Assembly (NCBI RefSeq): GCF_033958435.1
Contig: NC_134144.1
Location: 8,550,010 to 8,614,009 of the forward strand
Direction: 5' to 3'
DNA from: Carettochelys insculpta
Lineage: Eukaryota > Chordata > Testudines > Carettochelyidae
DNA length: 64,000 nucleotides
Part shown: positions 31,546 through 44,514 of the stretch, piece by piece
Layout of the letters: each line of letters begins with the position of its first letter
Numbering within the stretch: position 1 is the first letter of the stretch
Translations under genes and position numbers: made by a program
The notes under the pieces: generated by a model
Told to the model about the DNA's origin: nothing
Seen by the model: the letters and a program-made list of their open reading frames with translations, nothing else
Databases searched by the model: none

Positions 31546-32796
31546 GTAAGAAGCTTTCCCCTCCCTTTTCCCCTTTCAGGTTTTTACTCATTCTTTTGAA
31601 TAATAAAGATTGTCTCTGGAGGCCATTGTCCCAGAATGGCGGTGAATGAAAATATAGTGGAGTAGTTTGACAGGCAGTTTAAAGATTGACTGCGTTTTCT
31701 GAACCATCCTTTGTGCTAGATTTGAGACTGTATTTTGAGATAACTAATTACAGTAGATTTCACTTATTAGCAACCTCTTAGTTTTTAGCTAAAAAAAAAT
31801 TGTCTGAGATCTGCCAATAAGCAAAAAGCAGATGTGTGGGGCTGCAGGCACGGAAAAAAGCACTGGGACATGCCCTTCAGTCCTGCCTGCAAGCAGTGCT
31901 TGGTGTGTTCCAGCGCAAACCTTCCCATGGGGCTACTGCTATGGAAGGAATTGGTGGGATATGCTGAACCCAGCAGGGCATCGCCTGAAGGGTGCTGGGA
32001 GATGTGTGCGGCTCTGTGGGCCCACAGTACCTTGGTCTGGGACGCTGTTTGAGTGTAATTATGTTTCCAACCATAGAGCAGAATTAAAAATAATCCATAG
32101 AAACTAGCAGAAGAGGTTTGGGGAAAAAATGAAATTTGAAAGTAGGCAAAAGTAGAAATGTGAACAATACGAAAAGCTTAAAACTGAATTGATATCAAAT
32201 TGTGCACAAGCTAGCCCATTCAGCCACAACAGTTTATTGCAACACCCATCATTCTGCAGCTTAAGTCACCTGTTTATTATTGTATTTTGTCTTAAGCCAT
32301 CCACTGGTTGTCACTTGCAGTCAGACCCCGCTTCATGACTGTGATAGCACGTGCTTCAAAGTGCTTCAGAGCGATGGGTTGAGATGACTGCAACTGAACC
32401 AAACTCGACTTTTGCCAAAGGGAGTGTTTACTTTATGGGCAAGAAAGCACAAAACTTTTAAGTTTTAGTCTCAGCTTGGCCAAATTATAAAACATTTTCA
32501 TCCTTCTAATTCAGTTTTCAGTTGCTTAAATATTCCCTGTGTTGGTTTTTTTATAGTTACAGGCTCAGTGCTTTTCTTATATGTCTGCCGTCTACTGTAG
32601 TGTATGTGGCTAATAATAATGCAGAAAGAATTTCCTACAATTTGTGCTTTTTTGGTCTTTGTGTTTAATTTCTCCACACCCTTACATGTCTGTAGGCCTA
32701 ATTAGTGAGACTGGGTGATTGAGATAATATCTTTTATTGTAGCAGCTTCTGGTGGTGAGAGATGAGCTTTTCATTTTACACAGAGCTTTGCTTCTA

Positions 32797-33335
32797 AGGG
32801 CCATCCCAAGGGAAGGGGCAGGGCCTAGAGCAACATTCACCTCTGATGTCCCAGGCCCCTCCCCCGCTCCAACCCCTTCTCCTTATCTCCTTCTCCAGCA
32901 ACAAGGCCAGGGAGTTTACCAGGAGCCAGAGGTTGCACGTGGCTGCTGTAGCAGCGTCAAGGGGATTGTCCCCCCACCCCTCTTGCACTGATCACGTGGG
33001 TGGTGAGCATGGCAGCCTGCTCTGTTCTGCTGCACTTCGGCCACTGCTGAGAAGCTAGGCGCGATGGGCCACGAGGGGAGTGGGGCAGAGTGGTGTTGTC
33101 TGCAGCTCCCACCACCCTTCTGACCAGTGCAGAAGGGGTGGGGCGGTGACTCCCACCCCCGGCTGCTGCTCCCACCCCTGCAAGCAACCCCTGGACCTAC
33201 ATAACCCCCTGGCCCAGCCCCAGGTAATCCTGCCCCTCCCATCCATCGGGCAGCTGGGGCAGCTGTCGCGGGGTCCCTAAAAGTGCAAGGACTGGGGCCG
33301 CCACCCCACCTCATCCTAATGGTTGGGACGGCCCT
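32797..33335. mobile_element. GC-rich non-autonomous DNA element
   Basis: The ends AGGGCCATCCCAA (32797) and TTGGGACGGCCCT (ending 33335) form a 13-bp inverted repeat with one mismatch, around a very C/G-rich interior in AT-rich intron. Target duplication is not evident. Overlapping frames on both strands are compositional and not genes. Confidence 0.6.
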
Positions 33336-34036
33336 GTTTCCTTTCAGGTATTTTGCACCTTATATAGTTATTTACATCTGAATTGATGGTGTGTTATTTC
33401 ACACTCCCTTTACATAATTATTGAAAATTACACAAAGTAAGCAGCAGTGGAGAATCAGGCTCTGTGACTATTCCCTGATTAGGTTCTTTACTTTTGAAGC
33501 ACTGTTTGGCTTTTTATTGTAAAGATGAGAAATACTATGTTTCTCCTCATTTTAAAATTTCTCTGTGCTGTATCTCCATCTACTGGTTAAATTTGACAGA
33601 TCTGGTAGTCTGGATGGACTCAGAATTACACACAGTGTATTAAAGGTGAATGGTTTAAAAAATATTAAATCAGTTCTCAGGGTTCCAGAAGAAAGTTCCT
33701 AAAGTATAAAATGTGTATGTACCCTAAAGTCTCAAAAAACAGAACGCAAATAATTTTATTTGCAGATTTTATTTAAACAAACAAAAAAAAACACTCAGGA
33801 TTTTCTGGGAGCAAACTCATGATTTTTGAAAGCTTAGGGTTGGCTCAGGGATGGCCGTACTGTTATATGGTTATAACGTTACTTGTTCTTTTTAAGTGAC
33901 GTGCACACATTCCTATCTAAAATAAATGAAGACTGAATTTCTGTTCTGGTGTAAATTTGTTTTAAGCTCTTTAGGGTAGGGAGTGTTTTAATGTGCACTG
34001 ACCCTAATTGGTTGTCTTTACAGTACTGTAATACAC

Positions 34037-34058
34037 GTTGTTGTTGTTGTTGTTGTTG

Positions 34059-34101
<43 letters not shown>
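34037..34101 (+). repeat. (TTG)n(TTA)n microsatellite
   Basis: A run of TTG units passes directly into TTA units and abuts the transposon starting at 34102. Partly complementary AAT units follow the transposon's other end. Confidence 0.95.
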
Positions 34102-34102
<1 letters not shown>

Positions 34103-35344
34103 AGGGCTGTCAATTGATTAAAATGAATAGTGATTAATCTTGTGATTTCAAAATTTATTGTGGTTAAATTCATGGTTAATACAATACCTTTTACATAAGT
34201 AGTTTTTGGATGCTGTCTACATTGTCAAATATATCAATTTTAAATTGCAGGACAATTCAAGTTGTACAGTGCTCCCTTTAGGATTATTTTTAATTATAAA
34301 TATTTACATTGTAAGAAACAAAATAGAGTTTTTCAGTTCCCTCATTACAAGTACTATTGTGCACTCTCTAAATGTTGAACTTACTAATATAGAATTATGC
34401 ACACAGGAACAACTGCATTCAGAAATAAAACAATGTAAAAACTTTACAGCCTACAAGTCCAACTTCTTGTTTAGACAATTGCTGTTTACATTTGTGTTAA
34501 ATTCTGTCTCTTTTCAATGTCACCTGGAAATGAAAACAGGCATTTCCCTGGCACTGTTTTATCTGGTGTCGCATGGTATTTACATGGCTGATATGCTAAG
34601 GATTCTTATGTCCCTTTTAGCTTCAACCACCATTCGAGAGGACATGCATCCATGCTGATGCAGGATTCTGCTTCATAATGCTCCAAAACACTGTGAACCA
34701 ATGCATGTTCGTTTTCATCACCTATGCCACTAACTGATGGTTGGTTTTATCCACATGGCAGAATGTGGATAAAACAGAGCAGGAGACGTACCGTTCTCCC
34801 CACGAGGAGTTCAGCCACAAACTTAACATTTTTTATTTTTTTTAATGAGCATCGTGAGTGTTGATGTATGTCCTCTGGAATAGTGGCCAAAGCATGAAGG
34901 ATGAATATTTAGCATATCTGGCATGTAAATGCATTGCAATGCTGGCTACAAAAGTGCTGTGTGAAAACCTGTTCTCAACTTTCAGGTGACTCTAAGTAAG
35001 ATGCAGGCATCATCATTTCCCATAAATATAAACAAATTGGGTTCTCTTACATAATTGCCTGAACAAGGATGTGCAGGACTGAGTGGGCTTCTGGGTGCTG
35101 AAGTTTTACAGTTTTGTTTTGAGTGCAGTTATGTAACAAAAACCAAATCTACATTGGTAAATTTACAGTTTGTGTTCTGGTATAATTTAATATATTTGAA
35201 AATACAGAAAAGCATCCAAAGTATTTTATAAATTTCAATTGATTATTTTAAGAGTGATGAAAACTATGATTAATCTTGATTAATTTTAATTGCAGTTAAT
35301 ATGTTTGAGTTAAGTGTATAAGTTAACTGTGATTGACAGCCCTA
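34102..35344. mobile_element. DNA transposon with TAGGGCTGTCAAT ends
   Basis: The left end is 'tagggctgtcaattgattaa', and the right end is the inverse of 'aactgtgattgacagcccta'. Both subterminal regions are rich in GATTAA/TTAATC. The 1.24-kb body contains a weak 150-codon open frame at 34206 with no recognised domain. This looks like an internally deleted copy of an old amniote DNA transposon family. The flanks are simple AAT/TTA repeat, so a target duplication cannot be judged. Confidence 0.75.
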
Positions 35345-36469
35345 AATAATAATAATAACAATTAATGAGAGCTTCCTTAGTTCAGACTAAAACAGGAATT
35401 CACAGTAATGCAGGAAGATGTTGGAAGAAACGAAAGAGTTAACACAGTATAAACGTCATTACTTAAAGTAATATCCCATTTTGCTTGAAGGAGGTAAGTG
35501 GGAGTATGGGAGAGGGGACAGAGATAAATTATATATAAATATTTATCAGTGTTGGAGACTTTATTTGAACTTCTTCCAGGAAAATCTGTACTATATTTGC
35601 CATATTGCCATTCACTCACGTGGTAGAAGATAGTCATGTAGATTTCTATTTAAATCATTATTACAGTTCTCTGCCTTGTTTCATTAATTTGCTCAGTCCA
35701 TACATATTTAAAAGTAATTTCTTTTTTTTGGGCAGTAATACAGTCCAACATGTTCTTCCAGAGCTACCTTGCACATAAGGAAGTATTTTTCCTTCTTTAA
35801 TTGTGCTGAAAGTTTTCTGTTAATCTTTTGCCTTGTTACCCCACAGGTTGACTGAACCAGTTGCCTTGGCATAACTGCTTGGCACAGCCAGTCTTTGAAA
35901 AGCTGTGAGCATAACACATTCTGTGGTGTTGCCAGATCACCTGCAAACTTGTTTCAAGTAGAGGGTCAATTCTGCTTCTACATAAGTGTGTAGCACCTTT
36001 GTAGAAATGTAAAATCTTTCTTCCTGTTTAGTGTCCTGGGGAGCAGTATGATCCCTGGAGAATACGGTCACCATTCTGAAAATACAGTTCAGGACAAAAG
36101 GAATTTATCAAAAATGCCAGAATTTCCCATACAGTGAAGATTTTGAGTATTAACCAGCTCTGTTCATTCTCTCTACTGAATACCTGCAGAGCTCCAACAA
36201 TTGACAAGTGGTTCATAAAATCTTGAGGCATTCTCTATGAAGAGTCTAAACTCCCTCAGAAGAGCAGTGGCTAGAGCACATCCAACTTAGGCAATCTTTT
36301 ATAGAGAAAACATTTGTGGAAACCCAATTCTTTTATCAGCATCTCTCCCCAAAAGTTTGCATGTATCTAAACTTATCCCCTCCCCCATTTTTGAAAGTGC
36401 CCGTGAAACTTGAGGTGTTGTATCATTCTTAGTATCTATTTAACAAAAGTTCATAATCGTATTAATTAT

Positions 36470-36898
36470 AGCTGCCTCTACACTAGCAAGTTCTTTTGAA
36501 AGATTTTTTGAAAGAAGGGGGCTCTTTTGAAGGAGCCCATGGAGCATCTACACACAAAAAGCCGTCTTTCGAAAGTAAATCGAAAGAATGTGGTTCTCCT
36601 TTTGAAATCACTCTTCCTTTCCTGTTTTAGGAAGAGTGCCCCCTTTTGAACGGTTTTTTTGAAAGAAAATGTGTCGATGCTCTGCAGGGCTCATCCTTTG
36701 AAAGAATAGTCTTCATTTTCAATCCTTGGCCCGTTCTTTCCAAAGATCCAGAGTTGTGTGGACTCTCTCTTTCAAAAGAGGAGATCACTCTTTTAATTTG
36801 CTTTTTTGTGTGTGGACACACACTTTCGCAAGAAGTTCTTTTGGAAGAGATCTTCTGGAAGAGCTCTTTCAAAAGATCTCTGTCATGTAGACGTAGCC
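36470..36898. mobile_element. Palindromic MITE, copy C (diverged)
   Basis: The ends are 'gctgcctctacactagcaag' and the inverse of 'tgtcatgtagacgtagcc'. Many 'cttttgaaag' units look like decayed 'ctttcgaaag'. The element accounts for the 139-codon open frame starting at 36646, which is therefore not a gene. Confidence 0.65.
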
Positions 36899-37365
36899 AT
36901 TGTGTATTTGAAACAAACACTTTTTTCTGTTCTTCAGAGTCCATGAAAACTAGAGAAGATGTTTATAGAAGGACAGTGAAACGTATCAGAAGTTCATTCT
37001 GTTATTTTAAAATACAAGGAGAAAACAGGAGAAAAACATACCCCAAAGTAAAGTCAATTATCTAAACATTATGGTTGAATTCTAAGCTAACTCACCCAGC
37101 AGTTTATCTTCAGCACTATTTGGCTTTACTGCAGAAGAAATCAGAAGGGGCAAGTGGAAACTACTCCCAAATTCAAAACACATCCTGATCCAGAAAGATT
37201 ATATGTAGCTTGTTAGTGTGACAAAATGATGATGAATCATTCTGAGACTGAGATTGCTGCCTTTGTTCTGGGAGGATTATGACTTGAATAGTGTTGCTTA
37301 AATGCCAGTTGTATTAAGAACAGTAAAAATGCTTATTACAATTAAGAATGACAATTTTGTGCACA

Positions 37366-37660
37366 GTCACAGAGAGGTATCCGTGTTAGTCTGTATCTGC
37401 ACAAAACAAAAAAGAAGTCCCATGACACTTTAAAGACAAAATAATTTATTAGGTGATGAGCTGTCTTGGGACTAATGACTAATTTGCCAGTTTTCATTTC
37501 ATTTTTTCTATCTTTCTGTTAAATTCTTGTCATGCCAGTTTAATTTTATCAGAATTTACAGACCTGAAGAAGTGGGTCTGTCCCATGAAAGCACATCACC
37601 TAATAAATCATTTCATTAGTCTTTAAAGTGCTACAGGACTGCTTTTTTGTTTAATTTAGA
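37366..37660. repeat. Inverted pair of Penelope-like (?) tails
   Basis: A reverse tail (about 37366-37475: 'agaggtatccgtgttagtc', 'cactttaaagac', 'aataatttattaggtgatg') faces a forward tail (37561-37660: 'gacctgaagaagtgggtc', 'agtgctacaggactgc') across an 85-bp spacer. It has the same arrangement as at 3044 and 8630. Confidence 0.75.
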
Positions 37661-38639
37661 GCACATTCTTTTACATTTCAAGTTTTTCATTCTGAAGTAA
37701 ATACTAATCAGAATCAGTATATGAAATAAAAAAATAATCAAACAGCAAAATCTGTTAAGACTTGTCTCTGACCAGTCTTGAAAATGTGCCTAAATATAAC
37801 CAAACAGCATTCAGGTCTCATGTTACAATCAGTTAACTCTCAGTTACATCACTGTAAAACTGGAATAAAGCCAATACTTAAGTAATCAATGGCCAGCTAA
37901 AATTCAGGGATTTTCATATGGAATTGATGAATTACCCTTTTGTGAAGTTGGTATATATCAAAATGAGATGCTACCAGCCCCAATTAAGCACCCAACAAAC
38001 TGCAAATAATTGTTTTTCTGTCTTTTTTTGTCAGGAATGTTTTATTCATTCATATAGGTGAAGATTAAGTGGACTTTTTGCTAAATTATGGTTTGTTCAG
38101 TATACTTTTCTTCCTTTAATAATAGCCCTTTCCTCCAAGCAGAGTTCCTCATTTATTTAATAAAATGACAGACATGCATATGGGATAGATACACAAACTT
38201 TTCATTTGTTTACTACAACAAACTAAAATCAGAAGACTAACCCGTCAATATTCACATTTTATTATTACAAGTCAAATCTAGCTCTCTGAAACTATGTATG
38301 CTATAGATGGCGACATTTGTCAGTTGAAGACCAAAAATATTTTACCTCCTGTTATTACAAATGACAACCCTGGGTGAAAACAAGGTACCTGGCCAGAAAT
38401 GGAGGAAAAAGGTTTGGAAAACTCATGTCTGAATAGTTGCTCAGTGTATATCACTTTTTACATAATGTATTAAAATGCCTCCAATACACCAAGAGACAAT
38501 AATATGTACTATGTTACTCATTATTAGTTACTAATAAAATCTGGGATGGATTTCCCTGCATTCCCACAATGTCAAATCCATAGTGCCTTCCTATAATGTT
38601 GCTTGCCAGGCTGTATATTTTCAGTCTACGGAGGAGTTT

Positions 38640-38850
38640 TGTCAGACAACTCAACTCAGGTTATTTTCAGTATCTTTGGCTATGTCTTGGTTACAGTGGT
38701 TTGTCGGCAGAAGTTTTTACCAGAAGATGTCTTGCAACAAAACTTCTGTCAACAGAATCCGTAAATTCCTGCAAGATATTTCGTTTTAGTTAAATCAGCA
38801 TTTTCGAACAGAAAACTGTTCTGGCGGAAATTTTCCAACCAGCTGTAATA
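38640..38850. repeat. MITE-like relic
   Basis: 'ttggctatgtcttggttacag' and the 'gtttgtcggcagaagtt' / 'aacttctgtcaacag' inverted arms resemble a decayed relative of the TGTCTAC-ended MITEs. Boundaries are unclear. Confidence 0.35.
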
Positions 38851-41059
38851 GCAGACGTTCCTAACTGTGCAAGGTCAAATTCTTCTTAGCTCTCAATTGT
38901 TTATAGAGGAGTTTGAAAATAAAATAGCTCTTCCCAGGAGTTTTCTTCTTTTGCATGTGTTTACCATTATTTTCTCCTGAATTACAAGAGAGCTAGTATA
39001 GGGTGGTTATTTGTTGTTTGTTTTGGGTGTCTTTTGTTGACTTGACTGTGGAGAACCAAAGCAAAAACAAAAAACATCCTGCAGTCACTGTTTTAAATGT
39101 AATTACCATTTTAAACTAGCTTGAGAATTGGAAGGATATCTCTGACTGCACTTCAAAGGCTGGGCCTGCCCCTTTAAGCCAGGGGGTGTCACCACTGTGT
39201 ATTGCATATAGCACTGAACACATCATCAATTCTTAGATAATAAAACTGTGCTCTCCCTTTCTTGTGCCTAACTAACTTTACAGTATGGTCCAAAATAATG
39301 TTTGGGGAACTAATCAAACTGGTTTAAAAGTAGGAAATTCAAAGTCAAGACTGAAACTCTAGGATTTAAAGAGGAAAGTCTTATCTGAGTGTTTTCGGGA
39401 GGTTGTTTCAGTCCAGTGTTAAATGATTAAAGAAAAATAGATGTCATATGAAAGTTTTATAATTTATCCGAAAGATATGATTTGTTTCTTCCTTGAGTCA
39501 TTTAGTTTCTCAAGTAAATAGGCTGATAAGGCAGTTTGGGGAAAAAAACAAACAAACATACACATCCAAGCGATTGTATTGGGTCTTTGGGAATGCACTC
39601 GTCTCTAAAGAAATATAGATCTATCTATGTCGCAGGGACTGCGTTAGCATAGCTGTGGTGGAGTAGCCCTCTAGAATAGAGGTGGCATAGTTTAACTTGA
39701 GTTTTTCTGCTAGGATGGAAATACTACCTTTCTGAATGGTTTTAGCTGTGCTACAGGAGCACTCTTCTATCAGCATCTGTGCTAGGGAGTTTGTCGGTAC
39801 AGCCTAGTCACTGACCGAGAGGGCTATGCTACTGTAAGCTATATGTATAGAGCAGGTTGCTTTTATTATTATGCCATTTTAAGAATCAAAACCAAAGTGG
39901 CTGCCTGTGAGCCATTCAGGTTTGTTTGTGGTGCTCACAAATAAACTTTTGTTTTGTTGGTTTTTCTCTTTTTTTCAAGGACATTCAATAACATTTGTGG
40001 AATGTCCAAACAAAGACACCAGTCCTGCCAACATTTAATGTGCCTACTTAATTTCAAGTGTGTGAATGATGTCACTGACTTCAGTAGGACTGGTTATGTT
40101 TAAAGTTGAACATGGATGCACTTGATTGGAAGATCCTGGCTGTATTACATTTTATCTTTACCAGGAGAAATATTTTAATTGTTTCCTGTGAACAAACCAG
40201 CACAGTGTAATCCTAAGCAATCAGAGATCCTGCTCTGCTCTAAAACCTTTGCATGCACTAGTTACTGTAGAAGCCCCTGTGAGCAATACTGAAGTAGAGA
40301 ATCTGGTTATGGAGGGGGAGAATATTTTTAATCCTTAGTGGTCTTCAGAAATGTAATTTTATTCCCGAAGCAGCAATATTGGAGTCCATTATAAGAGCCA
40401 TTGTTTGAAGGTGGTGGTGTTGGTGGAGGTGGAGGGAATGGATTTATTTTACTCCCTAGGTAGAATCAGTGTTCTACCACTTACGAATGTGAAGGTTTGA
40501 TATCATCAGCAGAACACGTGTTGGAACGTTGCATAAGGCAGAAAGCAGGGAAAGCTGCTGCTTTCTGAATCTAGGAAGAAAGGAAAGTTAAAATTCCAAA
40601 TGCACCCTGGTTCATTTGGTTGGCTGCAGCTGTGTCAGCAAAGTCAAGCTGTTTGTTTCTTTCACATAAAGATACTTACTTGTTAAGAAAACAATAATTT
40701 GAATATGTCTGCTGCTATTGTCATAATACAGGAGGTGGGAGGTAGTCCTGTTTAAATAAGGTGTTGTTGCAGGAGTCTGCAAAGTGTTCATTTTGTCCCT
40801 CTTCACGTCCTTTCCCTCTCATGCAAGAATCTGTTGAGCATCAGGCTTCTTTGTCTGGAATGTCAAAAACGATTTTGGACAAGGTGAGAATGGAGAGTGC
40901 ATGAAAGCTTTGAGCTAGTGAGGAGGAAGACGGAAACGTCTGCGTTAGTATCAGTTACTGCTAAAAATGAGACAAATGGTACTGTTTTTAAATGTGGGGC
41001 ATTTTTATGAAGCACTGACGCCTCTTGTACTTAAATTATCTCCTGCCACTGCTCCCATG

Positions 41060-41490
41060 CCTTCAAAGTGTTGCCCTGTGAGACATTCTGTCACATTCAA
41101 GATCTTGCTTTCAAAGCTCAGCATAATCTCCCCCACCACCTGCCACTCTCATTTCTTTCTGCTTTCAGCACATTGTTTACATTACTGATGCCTTTTCAAC
41201 TTTCTCCTGCCTATTTGTGCAACATCTATCATTTAGTTCTTTACACCTGGATAAATTAACTTCTTGTTTACTAACACACCTCCTGCCTTTGGATCACTCT
41301 TCCCAGAAATTCTGTCTACACTCTCCTCTTCATTAGTGCCCACTGAATCTCTTTCCTGCATTATTCCTATGTCTTGTATTGGGGTTTTCTTTTTGCTGTC
41401 TATCTTAGATTGTAGCTTCTGTGGGGCAGAGACTTTGCTTTCCTCTCTGAGACTTAATATAAATATATGGCATGCTCAAATAAATTTGTA
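41060..41490 (+). repeat. L2-like LINE 3' fossil
   Basis: The order of C/T-rich sequence with 'ctccttcattagtgccca' followed by 'ttagattgtagcttctgtggg' and 'cagagactttgctttcc' is reminiscent of L2-type 3' ends ('attgtaagctccttggggcagggac'). It is diverged and boundaries are approximate. Confidence 0.45.
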
Positions 41491-42026
41491 ATGGTAATAA
41501 CTTCATGTGTAATGCAGTTTTCATGTAAGGGATCAATAATGTATGGAGATGTAAAGGTCCCACGACATTCAGGTTGGTATTATAATGGCAGAGATACTTT
41601 ATTTTCATGTACCAATACTTTTGTTGTGCCTAATTAGAAAAGTAACTGTAATACTGGCTTTTTGTTTGTTTGTTTGTTTCTTGCTTATGCATACCAAAAT
41701 TTTGTTATGGGTTGGAAGTAAAATTACTTTCTGATTTGGAAATTACTTTGGAAATAAAATACTGCTACTCTGCAGAATTTGCTAGCTCCAAATTCAGCAA
41801 ATTAACTTTTCATTCAATTACAGTATACATAGTCCAAAAACACTTTTCCAGATAGCATGGAAATCATAAAAAAACCCACAAGTCAAAATTTGTATGAGAG
41901 CATATCTGATTTGCATAGCATCGAGTCATTAGTCTCGTAAAGTATCTGTCTCTTTGCCCTAGATTTAGAAAGTGAATAACAGGAAAATAAACATTTCAGA
42001 TAATATTGCTGTGAATATCCTTGCAG

Positions 42027-42189
42027 GCTTTGCCATCTAGAGATGCCTCGTTTCCATATAATTCACAGATGCCTTGCATGGCTCCAGCCTCCATTTGGAG
42101 CAGTTATGAGCATGATCCAACATCCAGAATAGTACAACATATACCAGAGGTGGACTCCTCTTTTCATCCTGTGTTATCTTTGTCTTCAG
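42027..42189 (+). CDS. KANSL1L: KANSL1L exon (window exon 4)
   Basis: This 163-nt exon starts in phase 0 after ccttgcAG and leaves one base (G) before GTaaga. It encodes A-L-P-S-R-D-A-S-F-P-Y through S-S-Y-E-H-D-P-T-S-R-I-V and a Ser-rich end. There is no named domain. The trailing G joins the next exon's AT to make Asp. Confidence 0.88.
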
Positions 42190-42924
42190 GTAAGACATCC
42201 AATTCCATATTCCCAACAAAAAAGCCAGTTGTGTTGTAAATATTTGTGGTCTGACTTAGTTTTTTCTAAACATTTAAAGCTTTGGCTCTGAAAGAACCTC
42301 TTAAAAGAAATACTTCTTGCACTCTACTTTAGATGTGTGTAGTAATTAAGATGGCTCAGACTGAAAGATGCTAGAGGGGAAAATATTTTTCTCCTCTTCT
42401 AGTGAATTTGTTTTGTACACTTTGATAGCATTTAGTGTTCACATGTTTCTCTTGCCCAGTTGGCCTTGGTAGTTCTGCAGGTCTTTCATGCAATGACAGG
42501 TGAAATATATTTCTTTTAAAAAGGTAAGACAGACTTAAAATGTAAAAGCAAAGAAACTCATTTGGGGATCGTGGACATACGTAGAGTTTAAAACTAATTT
42601 TTACTGTTTTAATTACGTTTCAGTTGATGTCCCTTTAAGATAAATGTATGAAATACTGATACTGCAGAGCAACATTTCAGGGTTGGTGATGAAAAAAATC
42701 AGTCAGGAAATTCAAAAGTGATGTATTCTGACAGGGACACTTAACTCGGTTGCATTGTTCTTTAAAATGTGTGTTGTGTAATGTGTTTAACACTTAAACC
42801 AGGAGAACTGAAATGCAAAAATACTACGTATCTGCTATATGCCCAAGGTGATGTTGCTGTTAGAAACTTTACTACTTCAGAAATCGCCTCTGTGTATTCC
42901 CTTATGAAGAACATTCATTGGGGC

Positions 42925-43250
42925 TAGGAATGTAAATGGTTAACTGTAGCAGCTCCCCATCCACTGTAGATAGGAGGCTGCTTTGGCCACACTGGCCCTC
43001 TAGGGGCAGGGGCGCTCCAATGCAGCTGGAGCAGCCCTTGCCTGCAGCAGTCCTGGGAGCACTGTGGCTAGTATATGTGGTGGGGGCGGGGTACCCCATT
43101 CCACTGGAGTAACCCTGGTCCTTAGTGTCGCCATGAGCACTGTGGCTAGGGTCTCTTCCAGCCAGGTTGCCTCCCACCCCTTTTAATCGGTTAACCAGGT
43201 AAACTAAATGTTTAACCAGTTAACTAATAAAACAGGATTTTACATCCCTA
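42925..43250. mobile_element. hAT-type MITE with 8-bp target duplication
   Basis: The ends TAGGAATGTAAAT and ATTTTACATCCCTA are inverted. The flanks are attggggc (42917-42924) and attgtggc (43251-43258), an 8-bp duplication with one mismatch, which is diagnostic of hAT-type insertion. A 'ggttaac' motif recurs near both ends. No coding frame is present. Confidence 0.85.
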
Positions 43251-44085
43251 ATTGTGGCATTGAAGAAATTTGTGACCCTTCATGAAAAAAAAGCCTGTTG
43301 AAAGCACAAGCACCTTCTGTTGGCACTGAGTGTTTCAGGCTCAGGCTGTAAAAAGGGCCATGCAGTCCTCCCAGCTTCTTTGCTTTGGATGATTTTCTAG
43401 TTGCTTAAAAAAAGCCTTGTCCACCTCTTCTTCCTGGCTAGGTGGTCTGTAGTTGACCCCTCTCATGACATGACCCTTGGTTTTACCTCTTTCATCCTTA
43501 CCTAGAGACTTTCAATAAGCACGTGTCCTATTTCTTTCTCAACCTCAGACCAAGTTTATACATTTTTAATATGTCAGACAACACCTCTCCCTGTTTCCTT
43601 GCCTCTCTTTCCTGAGCAAGCGGTACTATATCATAGTTGTGTTTGTTTACTAGCACTATGAATTCTTTCTCCTTATTCTTCACACTTCTCTTTTTAGTAT
43701 CCAAACATAGTGTAATGGAAATACAGTGGATTCCTGCGTGCTTGACGTGTGTGGCCTAATTCTCCACTGTGTTGCCTCCCAACTCCTTTTATGTATCCCT
43801 ATTCATAAGGTATTACTCAGAGCAGATGTGGATTACTTCTTAGGAATGGGAGCTATTCAATAATTGATTAACAAAACAGCAGGCAAGAGGAGGGTGGTGA
43901 TAGTCTTTTTCCTACTTTGCAGGCAATCAAATAAAATAATGCAGTTTCGCTGGCTTGCCAAAATATTTTTGCTTTTGGATAGGTAATAGTCACTGCCAGT
44001 ATGGAGAATCTGAAAGTGGTGTGTGCTGATTCTGCCCAGAGCCTATGAATAAACTGGGTCAGATAGCCTTATTTTTTTACATATG

Positions 44086-44488
44086 GGCCGTGTCTACACT
44101 AGCCCCAAACTTCGAAATGGCCACGCAAATGGCCATTTCGAAGTTTACTAATGAAGCGCTGAAATGCATTTTCAGCGCTTCATTAGCATGCAGGCGGCCG
44201 CGGCACTTCGAAATTGACGCGGCTCGCCGCCGCGTGGCTCGTCCCAACGGGGCTCCTTTTCATGTTAGTCCATGAGGGAATAAGGGGACTTCGAAGTAGG
44301 GGGGGTCCTTTCGAAAAGGAGCCCCGTTGGGATGAGCCACACGGCAGCGAGCCGCGTCAATTTCGAAGCGCCGCGGCCACCCGCATGCTAATGAAGCGCT
44401 AAAAATGCATTTCAGCGCTTCATTAGTAAATTTCGAAATGGCCATTTGCGTGGCCATTTCGAAGTTTGGGGCTAGTGTAGACACAGCC
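44086..44488. mobile_element. Palindromic MITE, copy D (youngest-looking)
   Basis: The ends are 'ggccgtgtctacactagcccc' and the inverse of 'ggggctagtgtagacacagcc'. The flanks are ATG on both sides (44083-44085, 44489-44491), a possible 3-bp target duplication. TTCGAA occurs repeatedly, and each arm contains a nested 'ctaatgaagcgctgaaatgc' hairpin. It is best preserved among the copies here. Confidence 0.88.
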
Positions 44489-44514
44489 ATGGCGTGGCAC
44501 AGGCTCTGAGACAT

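Larger units (their letters stand above)
26577..42026 (+). other. KANSL1L: 15.4-kb intron of KANSL1L
   Basis: The intron is bounded by GTagag and ccttgcAG. It holds scattered elements listed separately: MITEs at 29018 and 36470, a GC-rich element at 32797, a 1.24-kb transposon at 34102, Penelope-like tails at 37366, and MIR/L2-like fossils. The stretches 26900-27700, 29460-31340, 35350-36460, 37670-38570 and 39870-41050 show no recognised gene or element. Confidence 0.9.

Noticed and set aside
32752..33314. CpG island or promoter with overlapping open frames
   Set aside because: The block has inverted AGGGCC..CCCAA ends and sits mid-intron. It is better explained as a GC-rich transposon.
34206..34658. 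150-codon open frame as a small membrane protein gene
   Set aside because: It is inside the TAGGGCTGTCAAT transposon, with AT-rich codon composition and no recognisable family.
36646..37065. 139-codon open frame
   Set aside because: It lies mostly within palindromic MITE copy C, and mirrored open frames on both strands follow from the palindrome.
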